Of a DNA stretch of 64,000 nucleotides, positions 9,726 to 22,218 are shown piece after piece. The DNA comes from Prosopocoilus inquinatus (Eukaryota > Arthropoda > Insecta > Coleoptera > Lucanidae): positions 25,255,946 to 25,319,945 of the forward strand of contig CM069874.1 of NCBI GenBank assembly GCA_036172665.1, given 5' to 3'. A program made the position numbers and the translations under genes. The notes under the pieces were generated by a model. The model was not told the DNA's origin. It ran no database searches and was given only the letters and a program-made list of their open reading frames with translations. Position 1 is the first letter of the stretch. Every line of letters starts with the position of its first letter.

Positions 9726-12700
9726 CTGAAAAAAAAGAATACATTTTGTGTTAACCCTTTAACTGCAGAAGTCGTTAATATGCGAAAAAATTTATCTGGC
9801 ATGGTGGCGGGCGTTCTGCTATGTCGAACACCAATTATATTATCATTACTTGAATCGAGGTCTGAAAATGCACACTTTTAAAAGCCTATGAATGAGTTTT
9901 GTTCAATATACGAACCGAGTCCAAATGAAATCAAGCCATAACTGAACCAATAACAATTTTGTAACTAGTCGGACTAGCCAAATCAAGCCACTCTGAAGTA
10001 ATAACTAATAGTTATAAACAGCGATGATATAATACGTAACAGTTAGGTTGTATACAAAACGTATACAACATATGTTTAAAACGTATATAACGTATAATAA
10101 GTATTAAACTGAAAATTTACAAAATTATGTAGCATGTTTTACCCTTACCTACCATGCGAGAATATAATTTTTATGTAACTTTGTAAGTAGAACAGATTCT
10201 GTTAATAATTTGCAATAAATGATGTATGTGTATAAATCAGTTGGTTAAGAAATATCCAGAAAATATCACTCACGAAAAATGGAGATCATAACATCCAATA
10301 AGTACGAATATTTTGTTACATATTATCCTGTAAGCCTAAATATAACTAAATTTTAACAAAAAACAAAGGATTATTATTTTAAATGAACATCTAGACAGTA
10401 AAGAATCATACAATACTTTATACAATTTGATATCAGCAGATCATACTATTATTATAGAATTAGTTAGAATTAGAATTCTTTAAGAAAGTTAAAATGAAAA
10501 TTCTATACGAGTAGAGCGAATTTTTATTCTAATCGAGTAACAGTCTATATTTTCTCTGCGACCAGGAAGTATGAATCAAAAACAATTAAATCTGAACCAA
10601 ATAAGTTATTTATTGAAACAATTACATTAAATACTTATGTTAATTTAATTTGTCTCAAAACAGTTCTCCGGATTTAAATCCGACACTGACAGTTTTGAAA
10701 TTCATGGCATGTTTTTCGTTAAGCATAATAACAGAATAATATTCTGTTATTTGTTATAAAATGAAAAAACATGACAATCACAATGATTTCGGAATTATTA
10801 CATTCACTAATGGTCGTGGAGACTGGAGAAAAGTTTATATAGTATAATATAAAACTTTTTACACTTCGGTATTTCATACAGTTTTATACCGTTGCTCTTT
10901 TGGACAAAACCTAGTTAAAACGATATAAACGATTTCTGATGATAATATTTATTTAATAAGTATTCGTACTTATTAGCGAAAGATTAAAATCTTTAATTAA
11001 GTGACCAGAGCTACCTTTATATTTTCTCTCTCTTCAATAAGCGATTGCGGAATATAGATCTTATCAGCAATATAACAAGTTAACCGGGTTAACGGCTTAA
11101 AAATGAAATTATATTAACTGAACATTAACTAAAATACAATTCTACTTTACTTGCTGACCTGTTAAACCACTTTCAAAATTAAAACAAAAACATTTACAAA
11201 AGAAATATATTAAATAAGTAATGAGTCAAGAAGTGTATGAAAGAGTTGACAACTAAAAATAAGAGGCAGGAGAGTGAATTAGCTTTGTCGTCGGAATTGC
11301 AGAATAAAACTATTAGGTTACCTAATGAAGATAGTTAGTTAGTTAGAGCGAATGAAATTCTAAGTAAAAAATGGCCATAAACAGGAGAATATCTCTCAAA
11401 TCACCAGATGCGTTAAGTTGATTATGGTCTCTTGAAAACACAAGCAAAAGCAACGAAAAAGAAACATTAAAAACAGAAAAAAAGAGATAAAGAAAGCGGA
11501 AGTGTGGCCATTAATGCGACATGAAATACACTGTCCACGCATTGCTTTCACAAGAAGACAAACATTTATTTTTGAGTTTTCGAAAAAAAAAACATTCTTT
11601 ATGAAAGTTTTTTCTTGTCCGAAAACATCCAAAAACTTCTTAGAATGTGGCAAATTCCGCCTGATAGACGAAAGAAAAAAATCTCTTTTAATGTTTGTTT
11701 TAATGCAGTTTTTCGTAGTAAAATCACATCAGCTGATAAAATTCAATTAAAAAAATCTATTCTTTTAAGCGAGGTGCTATGGAAGCCACTGACAAAATAG
11801 TAGTGTCATCCTCAGCATAAATTTTCATCTTTCTCTTGCAACCAGTGGCGGCTCGTCGGGGGCCAGGTGGGCAGTGTCCACCCTAGCCTACTGAAATTGC
11901 AGTCGCGATATTTAAGTCCGTACGTTCCGGTTCCAAGTCGGCATATTTTTTTCACATGAATTACTAACGTTAACTGACAATACCGGCTAACATGATTTTA
12001 CTCAAAATTTTTGGACATTTCCCATATTTTATGAAAGTCGATACATAATTCTTTTATTTTTCTCAATTCTTAGTTGGAACTTATCGTTAACAATTACATT
12101 CTTGGGGGTTTTAGGACAAGCAAAAACTTTTATAAAGAATGACTTTTTTCCGAAAACTTAAAAATAAAGTTTTTCCTACTGTGAACCCACAGTATGTATG
12201 TGTAACAACAGGAGAAACATAAACGAAACAGTACAATGAAAAATATCTGAAATTAAAAAAAAAGTAATATCAATTCATGTCATTGCTTAGATAAATTGAC
12301 GACGAATCATTGTTTGTAATAAATTGTATGATCCTTAATAAATAAAAAAAATATCTAAAATGTTAGAAAAAGGGAATTTTCAGTTTTTTTTTTAATATTT
12401 CAGAATTGAATAAAGATTCTATTGCATATTTTTAGAGACCCCATAATAGAGCAGCTTTCTTCATCCCTGTATCTCTTGTAGTTTACGAGATTACCATAGT
12501 GGCCCTTTAATTAGTTCCGCAAACAGTATTAGTAACTCGATATTAAAAACAACAGCTGGTCTCAAAAATGGTGTCCATCGTTTAAAAGCTGCCATTATTA
12601 GTCCCTGTTTGATTGCAGAAAAAGTATTGTATTTGCATGGTCACTAGACATTTTTTTAAATTATGAAAATTATTACTTTCTAAAATTTATATTAAAAAAA

Positions 12701-15700
12701 ACTAAAACTTAGAAAATTCTTGATTAACTTTGAACTATTGCCATATTGCCACCGAATAAAGAATCGTCACAAGCAAGTTCATACTTCTGTAACTTGTAAA
12801 ATAGCATCATAGGAATATTTTGTTTGTAATTTTAGAGTAGGATTGCTTATCTTGATTAGTAGTATTTGATGTATAAAGAATGAACACCATTTTTGAGACA
12901 CCATAATTTCAAAGATTTAACCGGATCGATGAAGCATTTATTACTTTCTCAAATGCTCGGATTTAGTGATACAAAGCTGAACATCTTGGTTAAGAAAGAG
13001 AGAAAACCATAAGTTTCCCGTGCAACGCATGGTATTAGTGACTTATGAAATAAGAAAAATTTTTAGTGACTTAAGGCTAATACTTTTCCAAATTTTTTAT
13101 ATAGGTATAGTTTCCCGATCAACTTTAATGACTAAAATAAAATCAAAGATTGAAACTTATTCTTTTCCCTTCATTTAAGCTACACCTAAGGTAGACTTGC
13201 TACCTGCTACCTTCTGCTTAATGGAAACCTCTTAAACCGTATTTAGATGGACAAAATAATATGAAAATGATGTAAGTGGAGTTGATACAGTTTATAATAG
13301 CAACATTTATCTGCCTATTACAAAGGAAGTTATATTGTTGCAAACGCCAAATACTTTGGATCGGAAAGCAGCTTTACTGCTAGTGCAAGAATTGCATACC
13401 GGTAGTTGACGTAAAACGAGAACATAGGTAATACAATAAAGAGTTTACACATGCATACCGTTACGTTATAATTCCAAGTGTTATAAATTAATGTTATTAC
13501 TGCCTTGAAAACTTAAAAACACAGTAAATTTTCGTGTATGTTTTTAAAATTTTCTGCTTTATGTTTTAAAATTTCCCTGTTAATATAATGATGCATTTAT
13601 TACGTAACGATGTGTTTGTCCACGTCCTACTAGATAAAAATACAAAGAGATGAGACAGATTTCTTTTACATGCTTCAGTGTGACGCTTCTTTGCTTATAA
13701 TGTAATGATATCCCGTTCACACTTCCTAAATTTGTCTTCAATTATATGCGCTGTTTATTCTCATTAAATTTCTATGGTCTCAGATTGATTCAACAACCGT
13801 TTTAACAGCAGCGAGGTTCTAGAATGTAACATATTTCAACCCTATTATGTTCCCAACTTAAAAGAACGAATTATAGATATTCTAGTTGTTTTTCTTTGTA
13901 CTGATGAACTGATGGACTTATGCCCGGTTTCTGAAACGGTGCATAACTTTATGTAAAGATAAGTTTTTCTTGACAGATAACTTTATGAAAAGTAACAATA
14001 AACAGTTTACGTTGCTACGAATACGCTTTATCGATGGATAAAGTTTTGAGAATGGTTTTTAGAAGATACGGTGAGTTTATCTCTACATAAAGTTATGTAC
14101 CGTTTCAGAAACAGGTCATTAGTATTATAAATTATAACAGAACAAATGTGCTTGGTGTTTTAAATATAAAAGGCTCTACACTCTATTATTTATTGATAGG
14201 CGGTATTATACAGATTGTTATAGCTTGTTACATAACTAACAGACGACAAAAAATTTCAAAGTTAACCCCAATCGTTATTAACTGATTTTTGTTTAATAAA
14301 ATAAAAAAAACAACACAAATAACTGACTAATAGGACAGCCATATTATTTTACAACTTCGCGCATACCACCTATCAAGAAAAATACCGATTCTATAAAAAT
14401 TATTGCAGCTTGGAATTTATCGCTTACGTGTTGGACTTTCGAAGTACACTGCTACTGCTGGACTGAGATATCCTTCTGTGTTTACGAACGGAAAATATTG
14501 TCCCGGAAAACCACGTGATGGTTTATATTGTATGGAACCGATGTTTTCCACATCCGCCGGATTCTCACCTTCGCACGACACCCATACTGTTTCTTTCTGC
14601 AAAAAAAAGTTTCTATAAGAAACTGATTTATCTAAAAAAGCGTTCATTTACTTTGGCTGTTCCTTCTGCTTGTCTAACTTCCTCTTTTAAGTCTTCTGGC
14701 ATATTTTCTGGAAGATCTGTACTATTATAGTAATCAGGTATCCAACCGTATATCTGTAAATATTTTTAGCTAAGTCCTTTCATTTTCACTTATTTATTTA
14801 TTGTTTTACTGGTTAGATACAAGAAAAAATTTAAGTAGATCCACGTACTTTATTAAGTTTAAGAAAAATACAAGGACCTCCTACGGAACTATTATAGTTG
14901 AAGCCTTGACTTATCGTGCAGGGTGCGTTGTTGAAATGGACGTCGCAAACTTTACCAGGCGCAGGTTTAACTCCATATTCACATTCTTGCACGTTCCCAG
15001 CGTTATCTACTTTTTTGTAATCTGCAAAAACAAAGAGCTGAAATTTCAGCGGAGCAAACAACTCTGGTTTATTACCCTCTACAAAATCCCTCAGTTTGTC
15101 TTGCCAGTGCTGGATGTTGCCCTTGTCGCTGGACTTGTACCAGATTAATGTGCTCTCCACATTGGTATCTGGAGGCATTGGCCTAAACCCAAGGCCTGAA
15201 ACACATACGTTTCTACGTCAAAGAAAATTAATTTAGATATGTAATTCTATTAAATTAATTATAGCCAAAAAAGAAAGGTACCTTTAGGCAAACCTACTTG
15301 AAAATAGATTTTCAAAATTAATGTTTTTGGTTATCTTTTAAGGGATGCAGTTGAATAATAAGTACCTAGATGAATGTTCTTTCCATTTCTGGTTATTGTT
15401 TTTTTTTTTATATGTGGTGGGTGCCCAACGGGGTCTTAAGTCACTGCCTTGTCAAGTCCTTGAGTGTGGGAGTGTATTTTGTATGAGTAAAGTGTCCCAA
15501 AGTTTTGTTTCTTGCAAACCTCTTCGCCGTTCAAGAGGAGGCAGTATCGAATTGTATCCCCAACACTAAAGAGTAGGTACCTGAAGCGAATACCCACCAC
15601 CGCCGAGAATTAACTCGTGTGCGATTCGAACAAATCCCCTTTTCACTTGACCGTTAATTCAATTAATTTAAAGTATTTAAAAATTAATTCTTTAAAATCG

Positions 15701-16200
15701 AATGAACATTTTTAAAATATGAATATATAAAAAATACTCCTATAATTTTTCTAAAATGCAATATTTAAAAGAAACATTACTCCTATTATTTATCCTGACG
15801 CAATAAATTGTTTTACTATTTCTTTGAATGTTAGTGCAGTTATGGAGATTTTATTTATAAGTGTAAGTTATTGACAATAAGGAAAGGTGAAAGCTAAACT
15901 CGGTACTGAATATCCAAAAAATAATTAACATAATTAATTTCCTACATTAACGATAATTTACGAACTCGAAATCAAACAAAGACGGAATTGAGACATATTC
16001 TAGCTGCAGTAAGAGTCTTAATTTAATTCAATTCTGAAAACCTAATTCTAAAAACTTACCCGGATTACTTCCAATGAGTGAACTGTCTAATAACCATTTG
16101 GGTTTCTTTGGGTCTAACGTCTGGTAAAATACGGTTAACATAGCAGCGAAAAAACCTATGAGCGCTGCGTAGAAAATTAGATAAAATAATATAATTTTGC
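9622..16200 (-). CDS. nrv: Na+/K+-ATPase beta subunit (nervana-like), right copy, N-terminal exon not found
   Basis: Glycoprotein beta subunit of the sodium pump: a type II membrane protein that escorts the alpha subunit to the plasma membrane. Exons seen, in coding order: 16060-16200 (membrane exon), 14849-15195, 14652-14753, 14428-14596, 9622-9725 (terminal, stop TAG at 9622-9624). All junctions have GT/AG sites and consistent phases (lengths 141, 347, 102, 169, 104). The membrane exon encodes [20 protein letters not shown] then a [10 protein letters not shown] stalk; the next exon starts [12 protein letters not shown]. Six ectodomain cysteines of the family are visible ([39 protein letters not shown]), with N-glycosylation sites NST and NSS. 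The C-terminus [11 protein letters not shown] is typical. The first exon, expected to end in phase 1 upstream of 16204, was not recognised. Family assignment is confident; which paralogue (nrv1/2/3) is not. Confidence 0.9.
9726..11552. other. Large intron of the right beta-subunit gene, left part
   Basis: Intronic, AT-rich. No repeat or coding segment recognised between the terminal exon and the inverted repeat at 11553. Confidence 0.5.
11553..12185. mobile_element. Inverted-repeat element in the intron
   Basis: Arms of about 85 bp: 11553-11640 and, reversed, 12100-12185 share ACATTCTTTATGAAAGTTTT-like blocks, TTTTCTTGTCC and GAGTTTTCG. The 460-bp spacer contains CAGTGGCGGCTCGTCGGGGG at 11845, which resembles a widespread hAT-type terminus, but no partner end was found. 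Two insertions may be superposed. Coding content: none. Confidence 0.5.
12186..13890. other. Large intron of the right beta-subunit gene, right part
   Basis: AT-rich. A weak inverted pair (CTCAAAAATGGTGTCCAT at 12560 and its near-reverse at 12884) could mark an old MITE of about 350 bp. Nothing else recognised. Confidence 0.4.
13922..14118. repeat. Short inverted-repeat element, right copy
   Basis: Same element as at 32-224. Here the arms match better (TTCTGAAACGGTGCATAACT against the reverse of the segment ending near 14111), which suggests the right copy is closer to the original. Confidence 0.6.
16060..16200 (-). CDS. nrv: Membrane-spanning exon of the right nervana-like gene
   Basis: A 141-nt exon with acceptor TTTGTTCCAG just above 16200 and donor GTAAGT below 16060. 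Its 46 full codons encode the single transmembrane helix (about residues 2-24 of the exon), the juxtamembrane [10 protein letters not shown] segment and SLIGSNP. It is the intact reference for the shortened left-copy exon at 2240-2314. Confidence 0.9.
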
Positions 16201-16340
16201 CTGGAACAAAGAAAAAGAAAATCAATCTTTAAGAAAAATAACATAGACAGCATATTTAAAAAAATAAAACACTTAATTAGAATTATTATTGAAATTACAG
16301 TTTTACAAGTGGTCTCAGTTTATCCAAGTTAGAAGTTGTA

Positions 16341-18095
16341 CGAGGGTTATTTCAGAAAAAAAAAAAATACGGGGAATTTTTAAATTAAATTATTAGTAAA
16401 ATTTCCAATATTTCCAGTATCTCCAACTTATTTTATTACATGAAGTTGGAGAAGATGGAGATACTCCGAGCGCGCACTTAGTACATAAATGCATGTCAGT
16501 AGAAAACACTTACTTTTCGGCGTAATTTACTATATAATTTAAACCATTAAAAAATTTTACAAAAAAGGGCACTGCCAATGAAGTAATTTTAAGGCCAAAA
16601 CATTTTTGGAGTTTTCTAAAATTTAGGAAAAAATATTTATAAAAAGAATTTTAAGGCATTAAAAATAAATATTCTGCGTTTAAAAAAAATGAACCATCCT
16701 GAAGGAGTAAACGTAGAACTTTACAATTGCGTGGAAATAGGAAGTGCATGGAGACCAATGGATGATTAAATAATGATAGCCATAAGTCACTTCTTAAAGA
16801 AATTATCTCTTAGTTATCACCTGATAAGTCTTTTTGTTATAACTACTTTCTTTATCGTATTATTTCGCCGTATTAGTTCGCCTTTTTAATGGTGTACTTG
16901 GTGGTGCCTCTAACAATGCTACGAGTTCGAAGACGTGCGAAATTTCACCAACTTACACCCTTCGAAAGAGGATGCACGAAGTTTTTAAGTTTAAACTTTC
17001 TTTTCTTCTAAGGGTTTCATGTTTAAAAGAACGGTTTGGAATCCCTACTTTAGACGATAGCTTGGGTGTGGTTTTGTAACACATTAAAAAAGACTTCACA
17101 ACGTCATAAGTATAGAGTTGTTAAAAATTATTAATCTGTCATAGTAGTCGTTGAAATGTTCCGCCTTTTTCAGACTATGATATTAGTAGATTTTCGTTAG
17201 CTGTTTGTCAATTTACCTGAGGTTTTCGTTTGCGTTTCCCATGCTTTGTTGCGTTTTTCTTGTGGTGAAAACTTTTAAAACTAATTTTCCTACATGGGAC
17301 GTAATTTCGGTAGGTGACATATAAATTATTTTGGTGGTTTTGTTGAGATTAGTATTGTCATGATTCATCGATATTTGTCGGAAGCTACACGCGTCCGAGC
17401 CTGGCTGGACAAAGTCTCGAAGCTTCGAGGAGCGTCTGTCTCCTTCCGCGACAGAATTTTCTAGGCCACTTCGATAGACATTTGCGCCGGACGGCATGGA
17501 GCTTTCGCGATGCCGAACAAGTTAAAAACTGATCACTCAACTTATATTTAAATAAATTAAATTATTATACCGTATGAAATAAATTAGTGAGACGTTTTAA
17601 ATAAATTAGTTTGTTAGTAGTATAGAGTTTCTATTTTAAAATAAATTTAACGAAACCTAAATTCGTAACAGTATTAATAAACGGAAAATGTTCATTTTTG
17701 TTATTGTTACAACAAAAGAAAGTGTTAATAGATGATTTACGAATTAGAACTATATTTTTAGGTTCAACTATTAGAAAAAAAGAAAAATCTGTCAAAGATT
17801 TCATATAAATGCAACTTCACAAAAGTGTAATTAAATATTTTAACAATATTACTCTGTATTATAACGGGTGTAAAAAAAACGGTCAAGTATCCTGTTGTAG
17901 GGTTTTCTTGTCGGGGACGCATATCGTGATTAACATCATTTGAATTTCAACTTTGACAAGTTGACGGTTAACCTTACCCGCCTTACCAACAAAACTCGAA
18001 AGCTGCTCCTGCAATTTTTTTTCTAATATAAAGATTCGGTAATAAACGTTTATTTTTGAAATGTCTTCTTTGAGTTAAAGTGAGGTTAGAAATGC
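16341..18095. other. Unassigned DNA upstream of the beta-subunit membrane exon
   Basis: Expected to contain, or lead to, the N-terminal exon, which I could not identify (no FKxFxWN or GRTGSSW-type segment found on the minus strand). The 94-codon minus frame at 17213-17497 is CpG-richer than its surroundings but matches nothing I know. Confidence 0.4.
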
Positions 18096-18103
18096 AAGTG
18101 ACG

Positions 18104-18694
18104 TAGTGTCCGACCGAATATTGAGTTTCGGTTTCGGTCATAATTTCGTGGTTCGGTCAAAGTTTCGGTTTCGGCCAAAAACTGGCCGAACCTTCGGCTA
18201 CAACCGAAACTACATTTATTTTCTTTTTTCTGTTTTAAATGCATATTAATCTAAAACTTGATTAATTTTTGGATATCAAATAAAATGATACTCAGTTTTA
18301 ACAGTGTAAATGTCAATTTTGACAGTAATATTAACGCAATCTTTACCACAAAATTTCAAATTAATCAAAATCAAAGTGAATTTGCTTTACAGGACGTAAA
18401 ATCTGTAAAATACCAAAGTTTTTGATTCTGACCTAAATTCAATTTTAAGAAGATACACATTTGAATTTTGTTTATGAGCTACAGCTGAAAAAATTCTCTT
18501 TTGACTTTTGTAAAATATGATAGAGACGAAAATTTTAAATTGTTTTCGTTTCTGCCTTACAATATGAATTTACTCAATTTCAATTATTAATAAATAAAAC
18601 TATTAATTTAGACTTTAGTAAAACTATCTCTAACTTCTTTCGAATAAGATTCGGTTTCGGTTTCGGCGAGAAAATCGGTTTCGGTCGGACACTA
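18104..18694. mobile_element. Non-autonomous hAT element (family B) with 8-bp target duplication
   Basis: 591 bp flanked by the perfect direct repeat aagtgacg (18096-18103 and 18695-18702). The termini TAGTGTCCGACCGAA and, reversed, TAGTGTCCGACCGAAA are near-perfect inverted repeats. Subterminal DNA at both ends is a cluster of GGTTTCGGT/ACCGAAACC motifs, plausible transposase-binding repeats. No transposase frame. A clean, fairly recent insertion. Confidence 0.92.
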
Positions 18695-18702
18695 AAGTGA
18701 CG

Positions 18703-20130
18703 TTTTGCGCTGGTCGTATGAAGAACCCTACGCTAGACGTTCAGAATAAATTCGGGGCTATCTAGATCGTTTTTTTAATTGAACACTCGTTATTACTTAA
18801 TGTATTGCGGAGTCCCAAGGAGGAAATAAACATTTTCGAAAGCTTTACTAAAAGTATGAACGAGTTACTACGAATAGTCCTCTAGTGAGTGCATCTCCAA
18901 TAAAGTCGTTCTCCCTATTTAAAATAAATATTATATTATTTATGAAAATCTCTGGTCTTATTAAAATTGTAAATCCATTATATTATATTTCAATCTTTTT
19001 CTGCTTTCAATGTTTTGTATAATACTGCAGATATTTTCGAGCTTAATAAATAGTTCTGGTTTATGTTTGCTTCGCTTCATTTTCCTTCTGTCTTCTGATA
19101 AAACAAACAATTCGTGGGACAATAACGCGAGGCAAACGCGACTAAACGCGGATAACAAGGGTGCTCAATGCTGAAGGCGGGTGAAGTCTATTGATCGGTC
19201 TGTACGTCTCTGTCGGGGTAGTAAATTTAGTCGAACAAGAGGAGTAATGGGGTAACCTAGTTCTACTTATCTCACTCAGAGGAAAATTTTCCGCAAGGAT
19301 TGTTTAATCCAGTAAATTTTTTCAATTTTCGATCTTGCTTTTGATGTTGGCTAATTTTTTGCGCAACGGCTAATTAATGAACGAAAAGCATTTCAGAGTT
19401 AACTAACTAACGCAGCTTTCTTTTAGGTAAATTTTTTTTTTAATTGCTTTCGCTTTTATTTTGTTGTGCAAAAAGCTTTCAGGCAGTTAATTAACGTTAG
19501 CGCCCAGGAAAGTTCTTTTTCACGATTCGAATAATTGGGAAATGTCGGCCGGATAAACTGGCGGCGCACGGGGAAAAGCCGACGCAATAAATTTGCATTA
19601 CGCCGACGTTTACGGTTTCAGAAATTTAATGTAAGCGACGTTTTAGTCCGTGTGAAGTAAAACGTGAAATCGATGCACGTACGAAATATACGGGAGTCCC
19701 ATTTCGACGCCATAAAACAACAAATTCGTCGTGTATTACATGTCCGGGCCTCAGGAGGAATTTTAATGAAATGTCAGGGTAGTTACGGCGTCAAATTTGC
19801 ACGAGATATTTTCAGGAAATTGGCGAGGAGATTAAGTAAAATATGTTCCATTTCTACAAGTTGATGAACGGCTTACCGAGGAATTTATAAAACGAATGAT
19901 ACCAGAATGAGAATTACAATAAGTTAAAAATATTCTCTGAATAAAAATTAATTATTCCCATACAAAGAAAAATATTAAGTGGTTAATTTAACTTGTCTTA
20001 TATTTTTATACTCTAAGATTACATACATAAAAGTAAGCAAACTTATTGTGACAACCACACGCCTAGGCTAATTAATTTTTTTACTCTAAATCACATCACC
20101 CTCACTTGGAAGTATCACTTTTGTCTCTTA
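18703..20130. other. Intergenic DNA with a GC-richer block
   Basis: AT-rich apart from 19490-19870, which is markedly CpG-richer. No gene recognised; the 66-codon plus frame at 19664 is unremarkable. Confidence 0.45.
19490..19870. promoter_or_regulatory. Candidate conserved noncoding block
   Basis: Contains CGGCCGGATAAACTGGCGGC, AAATTTGCATTACGCC and many CpGs, unlike the flanks. No splice-bounded frame with a known product. The sequence alone cannot separate an unknown exon or promoter from conserved noncoding DNA. Confidence 0.25.
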
Positions 20131-20135
20131 TGTGA

Positions 20136-20525
20136 TCATTTCAAATACTTCCTCCAATCAATCGTACTGCAACATCTTCTTATATAAGGCAATGGATCTT
20201 CTTCTTTGAAAGTTTCCATTACGTTCGACTGAGACAAACAAGCGAGCTTCGGTTTAGTTACACGAAGTATCCTTTTTCTATTTTCCAGGTTGCTCCTTCT
20301 CAACCACTTGATCTCCAAATTTATCGCGTTCTGGTATTTCAAAATTTGTTGTATGTACCCCGGCTGTCATTTCCATAACTAGATTTGCTGAGAACGGAGT
20401 CTGTTTCACTATCATTGGCGTTATCTTCACGTATGACATCTTCCATAACTGGTTCTTCATGGCGAATCTCGATGACATTCGTGAGTTGCTCACTTACTAA
20501 ACTCTTATAATAATAATATATACTC
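20136..20525 (-). pseudogene. Probable copia linker region
   Basis: Two overlapping minus frames related by a frameshift: EEPVMEDVIREDNANDSETD, FEIPERDKFGDQVVEKEQPG, then WLRRSNLENRKRIL. The acidic stretch followed by a basic RRSN segment resembles the variable copia region between integrase and reverse transcriptase. The position beyond the LINE 3' end fits, but the match is by character rather than by a diagnostic motif. Confidence 0.4.
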
Positions 20526-20695
20526 ATCCAAGAATTATAAAATTATAAAAGTGGATAAGTCAAGTCTGTAATAATAAAGTAAAAACATATTCAAATAAAA
20601 ACATAAAAACAGTTAAAAACAAGTATCACAGAACAAAATTCACAAGTATGCCATTAATTTAATAAATTCTGTAACACTATAAATACAGTTATCAA

Positions 20696-20895
20696 TTAAA
20701 TTTTTTTTTTGATTTTCGATTTGAATGCATTATTGCAATCAATATGTTTCAGATGCGAGAGTAGCAAGTTATACACTTTCGGACCAGCAGCAGACGGGAT
20801 TTTATTAGTTAAATTGGAACGTCCCAAAGGATTTCTGTAATTACTTCGGTGTCGAGTATCATAATTATGGAAGTCTAAATTTTTTAACACATAAA
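20696..20895 (-). pseudogene. LINE C-terminal domain
   Basis: HNYDTRHRSNYRNPLGRSNL, then IPSAAGPKVYNLLLSHLKH, matching the Jockey-type C-terminus with its YNTR and GxKLYN-like blocks. It is separated from the rest of the LINE by the FB1 element. Confidence 0.85.
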
Positions 20896-21388
20896 ACAGC
20901 GACATCTTACGATCGCTTTTTGACCTGACATTGCAGTAGGATAGATAACTTGAAGCGGATTTGCTCCTAATAAGTCTCAAATGCAAGGCGGCCATGCTTG
21001 CTGTCAAAGCACAATGAAAGTTTAAAAAAAAAAATTGTTGCAAATCGTTTTTGATTGCAGTGAAAACCTCGAGCAGCCTCTGTACAGCTGTTTCAGCTCT
21101 GCATGGCCGCCTTGCATGGGGGATTTATTAGGAGCAAATCCGATTCAATTTATCTATCCTACTGCAATGTCAGGTCAAAAAGCGATCGTAAGATGTCGCT
21201 GTTTTATCTGTTCATCATTCTTACATCGCAATTGCGAATAAATTGGACAAGTCGTTTTTGTTTGCAGTGAGAATGTCGAGCTACGTCTCTGCTGACGAAG
21301 CCCGAAGCAGGGCTGAAACAGCTGTACAGAGGCTGCTCGAAGTTTTCACTGCAATCAAAAACGATTTGCAGCAACATTTTTTCTAAAT
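20891..21388. repeat. FB1 foldback repeat with interlocked inverted repeats
   Basis: Inserted inside the Jockey-like LINE. Module a (about 20893-21005, from CGACATCTTACGATCG to GGCGGCCATGC) is followed by b (about 21037-21100, GCAAATCGTTTTTGATTGCA to TTTCAGCTCTGC), then a' (about 21101-21215, reverse of a), then b' (about 21310-21380, reverse of b). The order a-b-a'-b' cannot form one simple hairpin. Frames that cross it are shadows. Related structures: 60081-60556, and a fragment at 7135. Confidence 0.85.
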
Positions 21389-22218
21389 TTTTTGGAAATT
21401 ATTACGATTATTATGCACGTACGTTAAAAGTTCAAGAATGTACATCGAAGCTAGAGGTAATAATTTGTATGATGTGAAAAACGGTCTGCAAGATTCTGTT
21501 GATCGAATGTTAGCAATGCAACGTATGATTCGCTTTTGAGCAAGAAAAACGTCTCGTGATAATACCGACTCATCCCAAAAACAAATCCCGTATAATAATC
21601 TAGAATGTACCTAGGCAAAATAGAATAACAGTACACAATCATGTCTCAGTGCAAATTTAAGATTTCGAATTTGGAAGCAAGTAAAGTTTAATTTTTTTAT
21701 GAGTTTCGCGCAATGAGATTTTCAATTTAAATTTTCATCGATAGAGAGTCCAAGGAAATTTACACATGATTGCTGCTTTATATTCAGACCATTTAAGTGT
21801 AGGTCTGTATGTAAGTTCTGATTATAAGATAAGAATTCGTCTTATCAGGGTTCATGAATAGTTTATTTATATTAAGCCATTGATTGAGTTCATAAGTAGT
21901 AAATTTCCTGTTATTCTTAGATCTTCAGAATTTTTTCAGCATACATAATCAAAGTATAATTAATAAATAAAACAATGTCGTTTATAAAAAGCAGGTACAA
22001 AATCGGACCCAATATCAAACCTTGCGGGACACCGATAGTTACAGGTAAAAGACATGAAGTTACTTCATTGATTGTATTATTTGCAAATAATTTTACTTTG
22101 ACATATTGATTACGACCGCTTGAATAGGAAAGAAACCAATCAGAAACAGTGCCGCGAATGCCCTATACTTCCAATTTGGAAATTAATAACGAATGATTCA
22201 CACAGTCGAAAGCTCGAC

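Larger units (their letters stand above)
13891..16340. repeat. Right copy of the tandem segmental duplication
   Basis: Collinear partner of 1-2430, same orientation, separated by about 11.5 kb. The first 500 bp differ from the left copy by only scattered substitutions and a few small indels, so the duplication looks young or has been homogenised. Confidence 0.88.

Noticed and set aside
17213..17497. 94-codon minus ORF as the missing nervana first exon
   Set aside because: No cytoplasmic-domain motif (FKxFxWN, GRTGSSW) and no suitable phase-1 donor; left unassigned.
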